A stretch of DNA of 64,000 bases from Pelagibacterales bacterium SAG-MED20. Lineage in GTDB: Bacteria; Pseudomonadota; Alphaproteobacteria; Pelagibacterales; Pelagibacteraceae. Positions within the stretch are counted from its first letter, which is position 1. Each line of letters begins with the position of its first letter. A program made the translations under genes and the position numbers. The DNA is taken from NCBI GenBank assembly GCA_014653975.1, contig JACWDR010000001.1, forward strand, positions 1 through 64,000. The letters run 5' to 3'. Of the stretch, positions 33,042 through 43,324 are shown one piece after another. Below the pieces are notes generated by a model, which worked only from the letters and a program-made list of their open reading frames with translations, searched no databases and was not told the origin of the DNA.

Positions 33042-34696
33042 TTTTTTGCACGGTAATAAATATAACTATTATTTAATGATTTAACATTAATTCCACCAGA
33101 ACATGCGGTTAAAATTTTTTCAATATGACATTTGTTAATATTTTCAATATTCTTAAAAATTGAAAAGTTTTGTTCTACACTTCTATAATATGCATTATTA
33201 AATATGTTATAATTATAAACATGATATTCTTGATTTAGTCTTGATACATTTCTACTTAAAAAAATAAAGATTGTTAATAATATTAAAAAATAAACCTTTT
33301 TTTTATATAATTTTGTATTAACAGAATATTTACTCAAATAAATTGAGAGTGGAATAAAAAATATCAATGCTATTAGGTGATATCCACCATATCTTAGTGC
33401 TGGAAGTAAATAAAACCACTGCAGTGTTAAAAAAACAATAATTATATAGGTCAACAAATATTGTGTTTTTTTTATTTTTATACTCTCTTTTGAGAAGAAA
33501 ACTAAAAAAACAAAAAGACTTAAAAAAACTAATCCTGCTAAAAAATCAGAAACTTTATTAAAAAAATACTCATTAAACCAATTATTTAACCAATTAAAGC
33601 CCTGTATATAAACCTCCGGGTTCTCTACTCGAAAATTAGGATTTGCACCTGCTTTTGCCCATTGTTGATACCAAAGATTCATTAGATCAACTTCTCCTAG
33701 TGGTATTGCCCAACTAAAACTTTCAAAACATAAAATTTTAACAGGGTATAATAAACATCCACTATTAAAAAAATTTACAGTAAGTAATAAAAATAATACA
33801 CTTATACAAAGATATGTAATCGTACTTTTAAAGAACAATATTAAAGAAATCTTTTTTTTAATAAAAAAAATTATTACAGGTATAGATAAAAGAATATATA
33901 AAGCATAAAATGTTTTTAGAGATATTATAAGTGTTATTAAAATTGGTAATTTTAAGAATTCATTTTTGTTTTGATTTGTATTGTTGTTGATTAGATGCAG
34001 TAATTCAATAACAGCAATCAGTATAAGTATCATTGCAGTTCTGTCGGTACCATGTTCGGCAAGGCGATAAAAAAAAACATTCACAAAAATCAAAGATAGT
34101 AACGATAAATAAAGAATATTTGATGGTTCTTTATGTTTTAAGTTTAATAATATTTTATTGTAAAAAATTATGTTTGCAAAACCCATAAAAAACACAGGAG
34201 AAAGATGTAATAAAAAAAAATTTGAAAATGGTAAATTAAATAAAGAAGATAAATAAAAAATTGAAGAATGAGTTCTAAACCCGTGATTGAAATTACCTAT
34301 ACCTACCATATTTGAATATTCTGTTAAAAGATGTATGTATGGAAAATGGTAATAGGGAAAATCATCATGTTGTTTATTTGCAAAAATAAATACAATTAAA
34401 ATTATAAAAACAATCAATAAATTTTTAATATTACTTTGAATTATTTCTTTGTTTTTATTAATAAAAAAATTTATCAATCCAATCAAAATTAAAATTGAAT
34501 TAAACAATTCTGTATGTGGAAAGATAAAACTGCTAATATAAGAAATTAATATAAGAATAAAAATTCCATAGATACCTATAAAACCTATATCTTTTTCTAA
34601 AGATTTATAAAAAAACTTATTAAACAAAATACCATAACCAATTATAGAAAATATAATTATCCAGTAATAAGTGAGTAATATAAAGAATGATACCAT
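33038..34696 (-). CDS. Polytopic membrane protein, putative GT-C-type glycosyltransferase
   Basis: Multiple TM segments; HDDFPYYHFP acidic loop motif after early TMs. Confidence 0.55.
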   Translation of the reverse strand: MVSFFILLTYYWIIIFSIIGYGILFNKFFYKSLEKDIGFIGIYGIFILILISYISSFIFPHTELFNSILILIGLINFFINKNKEIIQSNIKNLLIVFIILIVFIFANKQHDDFPYYHFPYIHLLTEYSNMVGIGNFNHGFRTHSSIFYLSSLFNLPFSNFFLLHLSPVFFMGFANIIFYNKILLNLKHKEPSNILYLSLLSLIFVNVFFYRLAEHGTDRTAMILILIAVIELLHLINNNTNQNKNEFLKLPILITLIISLKTFYALYILLSIPVIIFFIKKKISLILFFKSTITYLCISVLFLLLTVNFFNSGCLLYPVKILCFESFSWAIPLGEVDLMNLWYQQWAKAGANPNFRVENPEVYIQGFNWLNNWFNEYFFNKVSDFLAGLVFLSLFVFLVFFSKESIKIKKTQYLLTYIIIVFLTLQWFYLLPALRYGGYHLIALIFFIPLSIYLSKYSVNTKLYKKKVYFLILLTIFIFLSRNVSRLNQEYHVYNYNIFNNAYYRSVEQNFSIFKNIENINKCHIEKILTACSGGINVKSLNNSYIYYRAKK

Positions 34697-34703
34697 TATA
34701 CTT

Positions 34704-35492
34704 TTATTTAAAATTTTTGTTTAATAAATCAGCAATGACCTTGGTTAAATAAAAGTCAAAATTTTTTTTATGTTTCATCTGATTGTGTTTAAAAATATCA
34801 TTAATGAAATAATGTGCTTGTAATCTTTTTATCCACCAAGGTTTTGTCATAAATTTAGATTTTGACATAATTCCATCTGAAACTTTTCTATATGTGGTCA
34901 TTTTCTTTTCTGTAACAATAAAATTTTTATAAACCATTTTTGATAAACAAGTAATTCTAAAATCGATCTCCAAAAGAGGGTAGTTTTTTAATGACCTATC
35001 CTCAAAAAAAGATTTTAGAAATAGTTTTTTCATACTAATTGAACTAGTTGGATGAGTTGTTGGCCATATGTATTTAGATCTTTTATCTTTTAATTTAAAA
35101 TTATGAGAGCCATTGTTAATTAATATACTGGGTTTATCAAAAACTACATCGATCTTTTGATTTTGAGAAAAAATTTTATCTATTGTTAATAGTTTATTAT
35201 CTTCAAAAAAATCATCTGCATCAAGTAAGCATATAATTTCTCCTGTTGAAATTAAAAAGGCTTTCCTAAGTAAATCTAATTGGTTAGTTGCTGGACTAAT
35301 ACTAATTTTTTTTTCTTTTTTTATAATAACATTTTTATTATACTTTTCTAAAATTAAATCTGTATTATCACTAGAATAATTATCTAACAATATCACTTCA
35401 TAATCCTGATGTGTTTGATTTAAACAGGAATGTAAACATTTTTCTAAATAGGGTCCTTTATTGTAACTGCTAATAAGAATAGAAATTTTCAT
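34704..35492 (-). CDS. GT2 family glycosyltransferase
   Basis: ISILISSYNKGPYLEKCLHSCLNQTHQDYEVILLDNYSSDNT, CLLDADD. Confidence 0.93.
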   Translation of the reverse strand: MKISILISSYNKGPYLEKCLHSCLNQTHQDYEVILLDNYSSDNTDLILEKYNKNVIIKKEKKISISPATNQLDLLRKAFLISTGEIICLLDADDFFEDNKLLTIDKIFSQNQKIDVVFDKPSILINNGSHNFKLKDKRSKYIWPTTHPTSSISMKKLFLKSFFEDRSLKNYPLLEIDFRITCLSKMVYKNFIVTEKKMTTYRKVSDGIMSKSKFMTKPWWIKRLQAHYFINDIFKHNQMKHKKNFDFYLTKVIADLLNKNFK

Positions 35493-35506
35493 TATGAAAT
35501 TTAAAT

Positions 35507-36166
35507 CTAATTATGTCCCATTTCATTTAAAACCATAAAGCTTTGAACATATTTGGAGAATTTTTGATTTCTAACATTAAAGTTTAAATTATACATTTTG
35601 TTTCTTACATATTCGCTATTTTCATTTGAATATTTAAACTCTAAAATATTATTATTTAAATCAGCGAGATTTCTAAAAAAATTCCCTTCTGAATTTTGAT
35701 GAGTTTTAATTTTTTGATCAAATGTAATTCTAAGTTTTTTAGCTGTATCAATATAATAGTCTCTATTATAAGATACACTTAATACCTGAACTAAATTTAA
35801 AGAAGTTACCTCAAATATTTTATTGATAAATTTATCGGTTTTTAAAAAATTATTTAGATCATTTTTATCTTTAAATTTACCTAAACTAATCTTAGTTTTT
35901 TGGGTTGTTTGATTAATTTTTGTTTTTTTTTCAAAAAATACCTCTGAATTGTTAATATCATCATACCACCTTACTCTATATTTATTCCTATTAGAGTAAC
36001 CATTAATATTATCCCATAGACAATTTAAATCGATCGTATCATAATAAATTGAGTTAACCCTTCTATTAAAAAATATCTTTTTAAAAAAACCTTGAATCTT
36101 AAGATGATCTATTTTTCTTTGATCCCCTGGTAAAAATATAAATTTTTTTTCTATTCTTTGTTCCAT
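35507..36166 (-). CDS. VTC (polyphosphate polymerase)-domain protein
   Basis: RIEKKFIF N-terminus, VNSIYYDTIDLNCLWDNINGYSNRNKYRVRWY, VFFEKKTK, FKYSNENSEYVR: VTC/CYTH tunnel-like motifs. Confidence 0.78.
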   Translation of the reverse strand: MEQRIEKKFIFLPGDQRKIDHLKIQGFFKKIFFNRRVNSIYYDTIDLNCLWDNINGYSNRNKYRVRWYDDINNSEVFFEKKTKINQTTQKTKISLGKFKDKNDLNNFLKTDKFINKIFEVTSLNLVQVLSVSYNRDYYIDTAKKLRITFDQKIKTHQNSEGNFFRNLADLNNNILEFKYSNENSEYVRNKMYNLNFNVRNQKFSKYVQSFMVLNEMGHN

Positions 36167-36178
36167 CTTTAATATTTT

Positions 36179-38737
36179 TTAATATAATATCGAGTTAATA
36201 TATGAATTAGTTTCATTGCCTAAAATATTATTTTCATCAATAATTAATGAAGATTTTTTAGATTGAAGAATTTTTTTTTCATTAATTGTAAAATTTGTTA
36301 AATTTAAAGTTGGGACTCCATACTCTTTTTTTTTATTAAATAAAGCAATATCATATTGATTATTTGAAGAATAAAAATTTTTTATATATGATCTAGATCC
36401 ATCTTTAACCGCAATTGCTAATTTGCTATTTTGAACTTTGAATTCTTCAATTTTGACAACAGAATTTTCACCTATACTCAACCCTTTATCTAAAGAACGA
36501 TCAATCTCTAGCCCTACACCGTTTACATCAGCTCCTGAAATATCCATGCAATCATTTTCTATTTTTAAACAATAAACTTTATTAAATTTAACAATACCAA
36601 AATCTATATCAATTCCATCAGATTGAATGTTTTCAAGATAAATATTTTTTAAAGATGCGTCAGAACTTATTAAATTTATTGCATCTTCACTTTTTGACTC
36701 TCTTAAGATTAAATTTTCTAAGAGCACATTAGATTTAATAAAATTTAATCCAGCAAATAAAGTATACTGATCAAGTTTTGGATAACCTAAATTTTCAAAT
36801 TTCGTATTACTAATTTCAACGATATTATTTTCAAAGATTATTGAACCTGTGCTATCTGATTTTACTAAAATTTCTTTTTTATTGGTTCCTTCAAATTTAA
36901 TATCTCCTTTTACAAATAGTATGGAGTTTTTTGACAATTCGATTATTACATTTTCTTTTATAATAAAATTTTGATTTTTTTCAGTGTAAAAATTTTTATC
37001 CAAATTTATATTATTAGAAATTCTAAAAGTATTTTTTGAAATTTTTTCTACGCCAGGGTGAGTAGCAAGATTGATAAAATCTTTAGATATATTAGTAATT
37101 TTTTTTTTTGACATAGTGAAATCTTCCGACAAAAGATAAGGGATATTACTTTTTCCAAGTAAAATTTTTTTACAACCATTGTCCCAGTCAATAGTCATAT
37201 TTCCAGCCAGATAAATCACCTGCTTGATACTATTATCACAATCATTTGTAGTAATTTTTACTGGAAAATCTGAATAATTATCTTTAAAAAATAATTTTTT
37301 ATTTTCTAATGATATTTTAAAATGATCAAAATTTATTGAATTAATTTTGTTCTTGATTAATTTTGCTCTATCAAAAATAATCTTATCATCAAATAAATAA
37401 GGACCCAAACCTTTCCTTGATATTTTATCAACTTTAGAATTTTCTGAATAAACAGACAAATTAAATGTATCCAATTCATCTTTAATTTCTTCTAAAAATT
37501 CATTAATAAAATTATCAGAAGAATATAGTTCAAGATAATAAATATATTTTTCTAGAAAATTTGAATTTAGCTGACCATTTTTCAATTTAAAAAATTTTAA
37601 ATACCAGCTTTTATCGTCACAAATATAAATACAATTTGGTCTATTTTCTTGTAAAAAATCCGCAAGTATAAAATTTAAAAAGTTCCCTGCTCCAACATGA
37701 GCATCATATCCTATAGGCTCAAATTTAGAAGATATTGGGTTAAAATATAATCTAACACTTTTAGACAATGATCCGTGATAAGACCCCAATAAATCTATTA
37801 CTGCAAAATAACTTGCCCATTTATCTATATCAAAATGATTTTCAAAATTTAAATCATCGTTGTCCTTAATTTGGTTTAATATTGAAAAAGCAGACTTTGT
37901 CAATTCTGGATATTCTTTAAACCAATAAGACTCAGAATATAGTTCATAGTTTACATTTGGATAATGCTCGCCTATACCTTCATCTAAACTAAATATTGGA
38001 CCATTTCTTTTTTTTTGTCTTTCTAGTAATTCTTTTGAAAAACTTTCTTCTACAGCGTACACTCCTCTATTTTCATCATTAAAGTAAAGATTGATTGGAA
38101 AATAATTTAGGTAGAGATTATTAGTTTTTTTAAGTAATTTGTGAAATATAAATTCATATGCATAGTTTTTAGTTATTGGTTTTTGAACAGAAAACTCTTC
38201 CATACCCCAAAGTCTATTATCTCCAATTAAATCTAATTTATATGAAGAGGTAAGCTTATCTTTCCAATGAATTGGCCTTCCACCCTTAATTCTTATTTTT
38301 GCCTTATATTTTTTTTCTTTATTTTGAATTTCAAGCGGATGCATGCTTCGAAATTGAGGTGGTAATAAATTATCATTTTCTTCTTTCAGTTTTCTTTGAA
38401 TTTCAATTTGAAGAATGGTTTTTTGATTTACTTTTAGATACAATTTTTCAATTTCTGGTTTATTAAAAAAATATTTGATTTTAATCTTAGTTAAATCTAA
38501 ATATTTATTATATTTTAATAAATTAACTCCAAGATAAGGGTCCAAAATTTTATTATTTATTATAATAAATAAAGATTTTGCAGAATAAGTATTACCTATA
38601 CCACTTGAAGAATAATACGTACCAGCTGAAATAATAATAACTAAAAAAATAAAACCTAATCCTAATAATAGTTTAGTAAATAAAGATTTTATAAAAAGTA
38701 AATAACTAGAATTTAAAATTTTTTTTTTTATTAACAA
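36179..38737 (-). CDS. CotH-like kinase-domain protein with C-terminal parallel beta-helix
   Basis: KAKIRIKGGRPIHWKDKLTSSYKLDLIG, YFPINLYFNDENRGVYAVEESFSKELLE, FEPIGYDAHVG; C-terminal repeat-rich right-handed helix-like region; N-terminal TM. Confidence 0.75.
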   Translation of the reverse strand: MLIKKKILNSSYLLFIKSLFTKLLLGLGFIFLVIIISAGTYYSSSGIGNTYSAKSLFIIINNKILDPYLGVNLLKYNKYLDLTKIKIKYFFNKPEIEKLYLKVNQKTILQIEIQRKLKEENDNLLPPQFRSMHPLEIQNKEKKYKAKIRIKGGRPIHWKDKLTSSYKLDLIGDNRLWGMEEFSVQKPITKNYAYEFIFHKLLKKTNNLYLNYFPINLYFNDENRGVYAVEESFSKELLERQKKRNGPIFSLDEGIGEHYPNVNYELYSESYWFKEYPELTKSAFSILNQIKDNDDLNFENHFDIDKWASYFAVIDLLGSYHGSLSKSVRLYFNPISSKFEPIGYDAHVGAGNFLNFILADFLQENRPNCIYICDDKSWYLKFFKLKNGQLNSNFLEKYIYYLELYSSDNFINEFLEEIKDELDTFNLSVYSENSKVDKISRKGLGPYLFDDKIIFDRAKLIKNKINSINFDHFKISLENKKLFFKDNYSDFPVKITTNDCDNSIKQVIYLAGNMTIDWDNGCKKILLGKSNIPYLLSEDFTMSKKKITNISKDFINLATHPGVEKISKNTFRISNNINLDKNFYTEKNQNFIIKENVIIELSKNSILFVKGDIKFEGTNKKEILVKSDSTGSIIFENNIVEISNTKFENLGYPKLDQYTLFAGLNFIKSNVLLENLILRESKSEDAINLISSDASLKNIYLENIQSDGIDIDFGIVKFNKVYCLKIENDCMDISGADVNGVGLEIDRSLDKGLSIGENSVVKIEEFKVQNSKLAIAVKDGSRSYIKNFYSSNNQYDIALFNKKKEYGVPTLNLTNFTINEKKILQSKKSSLIIDENNILGNETNSYINSILY

Positions 38738-38748
38738 TATTTTCCTCT

Positions 38749-39474
38749 TTATTCATAAATTCCTGTTCTTGAATAAACATGAATAGAAATATTTTCTTGA
38801 TTTGTTTTTATTTTTTCGACAGTTCTCATAAAAGTATTAATTCTATTTTTTTCTACATCAAACCAAAAAACGTATTGTGAGATATTTTTTTCAACACGAA
38901 ATGATTTTAATTTTAAATATAATGTTTCTGATTTTAAACTTTCAATTATCTTTTCTATACCATCTTTACTGTCAGTAATTTCAATTTGCATAACATTTAC
39001 AGAACTGTCACTCAAATTTTGACTATTTTTTTTATCATCATAATATTTTTTTACAAATAAAATAATAATTATAAAAAAAGTACATATTATTGAAACTAAA
39101 AATTGATTTGCTCCATTCGCTAATCCAATACCAATAATAAAAAATAAATAAACTAATTCTTCTGGTTCTTTTATTGCTGCTCTAAACCTTACTATAGATA
39201 ATGCACCAACTAATCCAAGAGATAAAGCTAAAGAAAACTTTATCACTGTAATTACTAGAGTTGTTATTATTGCTAAAGGTATAAAGGTGTCAGAAAAATA
39301 AACTCTATCATTAAGAGTCCTAGAAAGCTTTATATATGCTGATTTTATAATTAAAGCTAAAAAAGCTGAAACTAAAATAGCAATTATAAAATTGCTGTAA
39401 CTTATGTCTGGTGCAGAATTTAAAATAAAACTTTCTAAGTTTTTTAAATTTGAGTCTAATAAATTTTTTTCCAT
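38749..39474 (-). CDS. DUF4956-family membrane protein
   Basis: IKFSLALSLGLVGALSIVRFRAAIKEPEELVYLFFIIGIGLANGANQFLVS. Confidence 0.85.
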   Translation of the reverse strand: MEKNLLDSNLKNLESFILNSAPDISYSNFIIAILVSAFLALIIKSAYIKLSRTLNDRVYFSDTFIPLAIITTLVITVIKFSLALSLGLVGALSIVRFRAAIKEPEELVYLFFIIGIGLANGANQFLVSIICTFFIIIILFVKKYYDDKKNSQNLSDSSVNVMQIEITDSKDGIEKIIESLKSETLYLKLKSFRVEKNISQYVFWFDVEKNRINTFMRTVEKIKTNQENISIHVYSRTGIYE

Positions 39475-39641
39475 AACAATTATATCTATATAATGTTTAT
39501 TAATAATATAATATTGATTTTAATCAACGACCAATTACTAATTTATGCTTTTTCTTCATATTAAGTCTTTATGTATTTTACTAAATAGATTGTTTTTAAT
39601 GTTATTAATCCACGTGACTCACATATGTTATTTATAAATAA

Positions 39642-40691
39642 TTATTTTTTAAAATTAATATTTAAGAACAACTTTTTTTTCATAAAAAAATACAAAACTA
39701 AATATATTACAATATTGGTTATTGTTACAAAAATTAAGATTTTTGTATTTGAATAAAGTTTATAAAAAGAAATAAATATTATTAAATTATAAATATTTAT
39801 TAAATTTGCAACAAGTGTGTTTATGTACTTATTATTAATTATTTTTTTTTTTATAAAATAATTATATATCATTTGGTGTAAGTGGTACTGATCTGCAACA
39901 TCTGCTTTATTATTTGAAAGAAGCCTTCTTATAATAGAAAATAAATTTTCAAAAGCTGGATACCATAAAAGAAAACAAATTAGATAAGGTGAGACTAGAC
40001 TGTTTTTTAATGAAAAATCTATAACAAAAAAAGATATAAAAAATGCAACTAAATATGATCCTGAATCTCCTAAGTAAATTTTTCCAAAAAAATTAAACGG
40101 AAATAAAACTATTAGAAAAATAAATAATAAATTTATGTTTGGGTTAATCAATAAATTAAAATCATAAGATAATAAAATTAAAAAAAAACATACCAAGGAA
40201 TAATATCCTATTACAAGGGTATTTAAACCATCCAAAAAATTACTTCCATTTATTAAAATTAAAACGCAAAAAATAGTAAATAGAATAGATATAATTTTAA
40301 AGTTCAATAAATAATTTAAAGTTTCTATTCTTAAATCTTTAATACCCAAATCAGTCAACACTATAAAACTAAGACATACAATAAATTGAAAAAATATTCT
40401 TTTTCCTGGGGACGACATTTTATTAGTATCTGATAAAAGGCCAGTAACCAAAATAAAAAAACTAAAAAGAATTAATAGAGATAAATCTTTAAAAAATAAG
40501 ATTGAGCATATATAGATAATAATTCCACCACACAATGAGGGTGACTTTAAATATTGTTCTTTTAGTTTTTTGTGTGCTGAATAAGATACTTGATCAATAA
40601 GTATATTATTTTTATTAAACACATAGATTATAAAAGAGGTTAATAGAAATGTTGTAAAGATTACGTAAAAAAAATTATCAAAATCAATCAT
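39642..40691 (-). CDS. WecA/MraY-family undecaprenyl-phosphate glycosyl-1-phosphate transferase
   Basis: NGSNFLDGLNTLVIGYYSL and GKIYLGDSGSYLVAFFIS active-site motifs; many TMs. Confidence 0.88.
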   Translation of the reverse strand: MIDFDNFFYVIFTTFLLTSFIIYVFNKNNILIDQVSYSAHKKLKEQYLKSPSLCGGIIIYICSILFFKDLSLLILFSFFILVTGLLSDTNKMSSPGKRIFFQFIVCLSFIVLTDLGIKDLRIETLNYLLNFKIISILFTIFCVLILINGSNFLDGLNTLVIGYYSLVCFFLILLSYDFNLLINPNINLLFIFLIVLFPFNFFGKIYLGDSGSYLVAFFISFFVIDFSLKNSLVSPYLICFLLWYPAFENLFSIIRRLLSNNKADVADQYHLHQMIYNYFIKKKIINNKYINTLVANLINIYNLIIFISFYKLYSNTKILIFVTITNIVIYLVLYFFMKKKLFLNINFKK

Positions 40692-41437
40692 AAATAACGT
40701 TTAATTATTGAATTAATACTTAAAAAAAAAATTAAAATTATGGAAAATAAAAAATTGATTTTTAAATACTTGTTATAAACTAAAAAAGCATCTTTAAGCT
40801 TTTGCATTACAGAGCTTGAAAGAGAATTATGCGTTTTTCTCCAAAAAACAAAGTTTTTATCAATCCCCATCATTTTAATATTTTTTTTTGATAATTTAAG
40901 CCACAATAAGTAGTCCTCTTTTGTTTTAAGATTAGGAAATTTTTCACTTTTTAATAGTTTAGAATTAATAATGACTGACGATAGAGCAATATCACATGAG
41001 AATAAAAGATCTCTAAATTTAATAATATTTGGAGATTTAATCTTTTTTAGCAGAATTCCCTTTTCGTCAATAATCGAGTAATTGCTATAAGAAAATTCTA
41101 AACAATTATTTTTCATAAATTTAATTTGTTTTTTAAGCTTATTTTTATCCCATACATCGTCAGAGTCTAAAAAAGACAAAAATTTTCCTTTAGATTTTTT
41201 TATTCCATAATTTCTAGAGATTCCTGCTCCCATATTTTTCTTATTAATTATAATATTTTTATTTTTAATTTTTTTTAAAGTTTTTTTTACAAATATTAGA
41301 TCTGATCTATTGCTATCATCATATATTAAAATAATTTCAAAATTTTTGTATGTTTGGTTTTTTATAGAGTCTATAGTTTTTTTAAAAAAAAGTTTTTTTT
41401 TATAATAAGGTATTATAATTGAAACAAGGTCGCTCAT
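40688..41437 (-). CDS. GT2 family glycosyltransferase
   Basis: VSIIIPYYKKKLFFKKTIDSIKNQTYKNFEIILIYDDS, FLDSDDVWDKNKL. Confidence 0.93.
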   Translation of the reverse strand: MSDLVSIIIPYYKKKLFFKKTIDSIKNQTYKNFEIILIYDDSNRSDLIFVKKTLKKIKNKNIIINKKNMGAGISRNYGIKKSKGKFLSFLDSDDVWDKNKLKKQIKFMKNNCLEFSYSNYSIIDEKGILLKKIKSPNIIKFRDLLFSCDIALSSVIINSKLLKSEKFPNLKTKEDYLLWLKLSKKNIKMMGIDKNFVFWRKTHNSLSSSVMQKLKDAFLVYNKYLKINFLFSIILIFFLSINSIIKRYL

Positions 41438-41445
41438 AAATATAC

Positions 41446-42576
41446 TTAGAAAGATAATAACATTTTTAAAGCCTTATAATGGTTAAATAGAGTAAATCTT
41501 TTAATATACCTCAAATTATTAAGTAAAATTTTCTTATCTTTTTTTTTCTTTATCAATTTATCAAAATTTTCTAAAAAACTTTTAATGTTATTTGATTCAA
41601 ATAAAAAACCATTGTAATTATCTTTTATAATTTCCCTTGGTCCTGTCAAACAATTGCTTGAAAAGACTGTTTTTCTACAAAATGCTGACTCAATTATTAC
41701 AAAACCTGGATCTTCCCACAAAGAAGAAAGGATAAAGGCTTCCGCATTTTTAATTAGGGGAAAGATATTTTTTACATAATCAATTAAAAAAATATTTTTT
41801 TCAAGATTGTTTTTAATAATAAATTCTTTTATTTTTTTTTTGTCTTCTCCTTCTCCGGCTATCAATAATTTGTAATCTGGATATTTGTCTAAAACCTCAT
41901 GAAAAGCTCTGCATAAAAAAATAAAATTTTTTTGTTTTGTTAGTCTTCCTGCTGCTAAAAAATAGTTTTTAAATTCAAGGTCACTTTTCTCATTTATTTT
42001 TTTTTTTATTTCAATAACTTCTATGACGGGGTCATATAATATTTTTATTTTTTCTGCTTCTACTATATTCAAACTTTTAATATATTCATAAGTAGATTCT
42101 GTTGGACATGTAATTAAATGAAATTTTTTAAGTGTTATTTTCCATAATATTTTTCTAAAAATATTCAATTTAGGAAGACCTGATATTCTAAGAATAAATT
42201 TAGTTTTAAATTTAAAAAGTAGTAATAGTATCATTGGTAGGGAGGTTATCAATTGAACTATTAAAAAATCAGGTTTTTCATTCATTATTAATTTTTTTAA
42301 AGGAAAAAATGATAAAATAAAAATTATAATAAACGAAAATCTACTTTTGATTTTTCCATACTTTGGAAGATAATCAATAAAAAATTTTCCAAAAAAATTA
42401 ATTGTTCTGATCTGATTATTTTTTAATTCTTTTTCATAAATATTAAATTCTCCAAAAAAATTTATTATTGAACAGGAATTTTTTTTAGAAAATTTCTGAA
42501 GTGAGTGAGCCGAATTAATTACTGCTCTTGGGGTAGCTATAGGGGTTAAAAAAGGCGACCAATAAAAACATTTCAT
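41446..42576 (-). CDS. GT4 family glycosyltransferase
   Basis: FLAAGRLTKQKNFIFLCRAF...LLIAGEGEDKKKI...AEAFILSSLWEDPGFVIIESAFC. Confidence 0.92.
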   Translation of the reverse strand: MKCFYWSPFLTPIATPRAVINSAHSLQKFSKKNSCSIINFFGEFNIYEKELKNNQIRTINFFGKFFIDYLPKYGKIKSRFSFIIIFILSFFPLKKLIMNEKPDFLIVQLITSLPMILLLLFKFKTKFILRISGLPKLNIFRKILWKITLKKFHLITCPTESTYEYIKSLNIVEAEKIKILYDPVIEVIEIKKKINEKSDLEFKNYFLAAGRLTKQKNFIFLCRAFHEVLDKYPDYKLLIAGEGEDKKKIKEFIIKNNLEKNIFLIDYVKNIFPLIKNAEAFILSSLWEDPGFVIIESAFCRKTVFSSNCLTGPREIIKDNYNGFLFESNNIKSFLENFDKLIKKKKDKKILLNNLRYIKRFTLFNHYKALKMLLSF

Positions 42577-42688
42577 CTTAATTTCAATTTTTTCATTTTT
42601 TTTTCATTTTTATCTTTTAAAATATATTTTTAACAATATATCTCATATAATATTTTATATAATTATAATTATAAAAATTATCTAAACT

Positions 42689-43324
42689 ATGAGTGATGAA
42701 TATAAATATAAATTAGACCATTTTTTGTTTCCATTAATCACTAATATACCTAAACCTAAAATTTTAGAATTAGGCGTTCAAAATGGAACATCTACCCATA
42801 AATTTTTAGAAATATGTAATAAAAATGATGGTTATCTATACTCAGTGGATGTTGATGATTGCAGCAAAGTCTCTAATGATTCTAGATGGTTATTTATGAA
42901 TACTCGAGATGATAACTTTGAATATATAAAAAAAAAAATACCACAAAAGCTTGATATAATCTACTTAGATTCATTACATGAAGCAAATCATGTAAATAAA
43001 ATTTTTTACTCATATTATGAAATGCTTAATGTTGGAGGATATTTTTTTATAGATGACATCTCTCACCTTCCTTACTTAAAAGAAAATGAAAGAAATAATT
43101 TCTATTGTGAAATTAATAACAAGGAAACCTTTGAAGAAATAATAGGAATATTTAATAATAACCATAATTTATTTGAATTAAATTTTTCTTTTAAATCTTC
43201 AGGTTTGGCAATTATAAAAAAAACAAGTCCTGAACCTTTGAAAAAAAAAATGAATATTAAATCTAGAGAAAAATCTCTTAAGAATATTCTTAGACTAATA
43301 TGGAAAAAAATAAAAAAAGATTAA
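42689..43324 (+). CDS. Class I SAM-dependent methyltransferase-like protein
   Basis: KILELGVQNGTSTHKFLEI, LDIIYLDSLHEANHVNKIFYSYYEMLNVGGYFFIDDI. Confidence 0.8.
   Translation: MSDEYKYKLDHFLFPLITNIPKPKILELGVQNGTSTHKFLEICNKNDGYLYSVDVDDCSKVSNDSRWLFMNTRDDNFEYIKKKIPQKLDIIYLDSLHEANHVNKIFYSYYEMLNVGGYFFIDDISHLPYLKENERNNFYCEINNKETFEEIIGIFNNNHNLFELNFSFKSSGLAIIKKTSPEPLKKKMNIKSREKSLKNILRLIWKKIKKD

Noticed and set aside
39474-39642. 168-bp AT-rich gap with TTGATTTTAATCAA inverted repeat, considered as regulator site or ncRNA
   Set aside because: Short palindromes are expected in such AT-rich sequence; no conserved element recognised.
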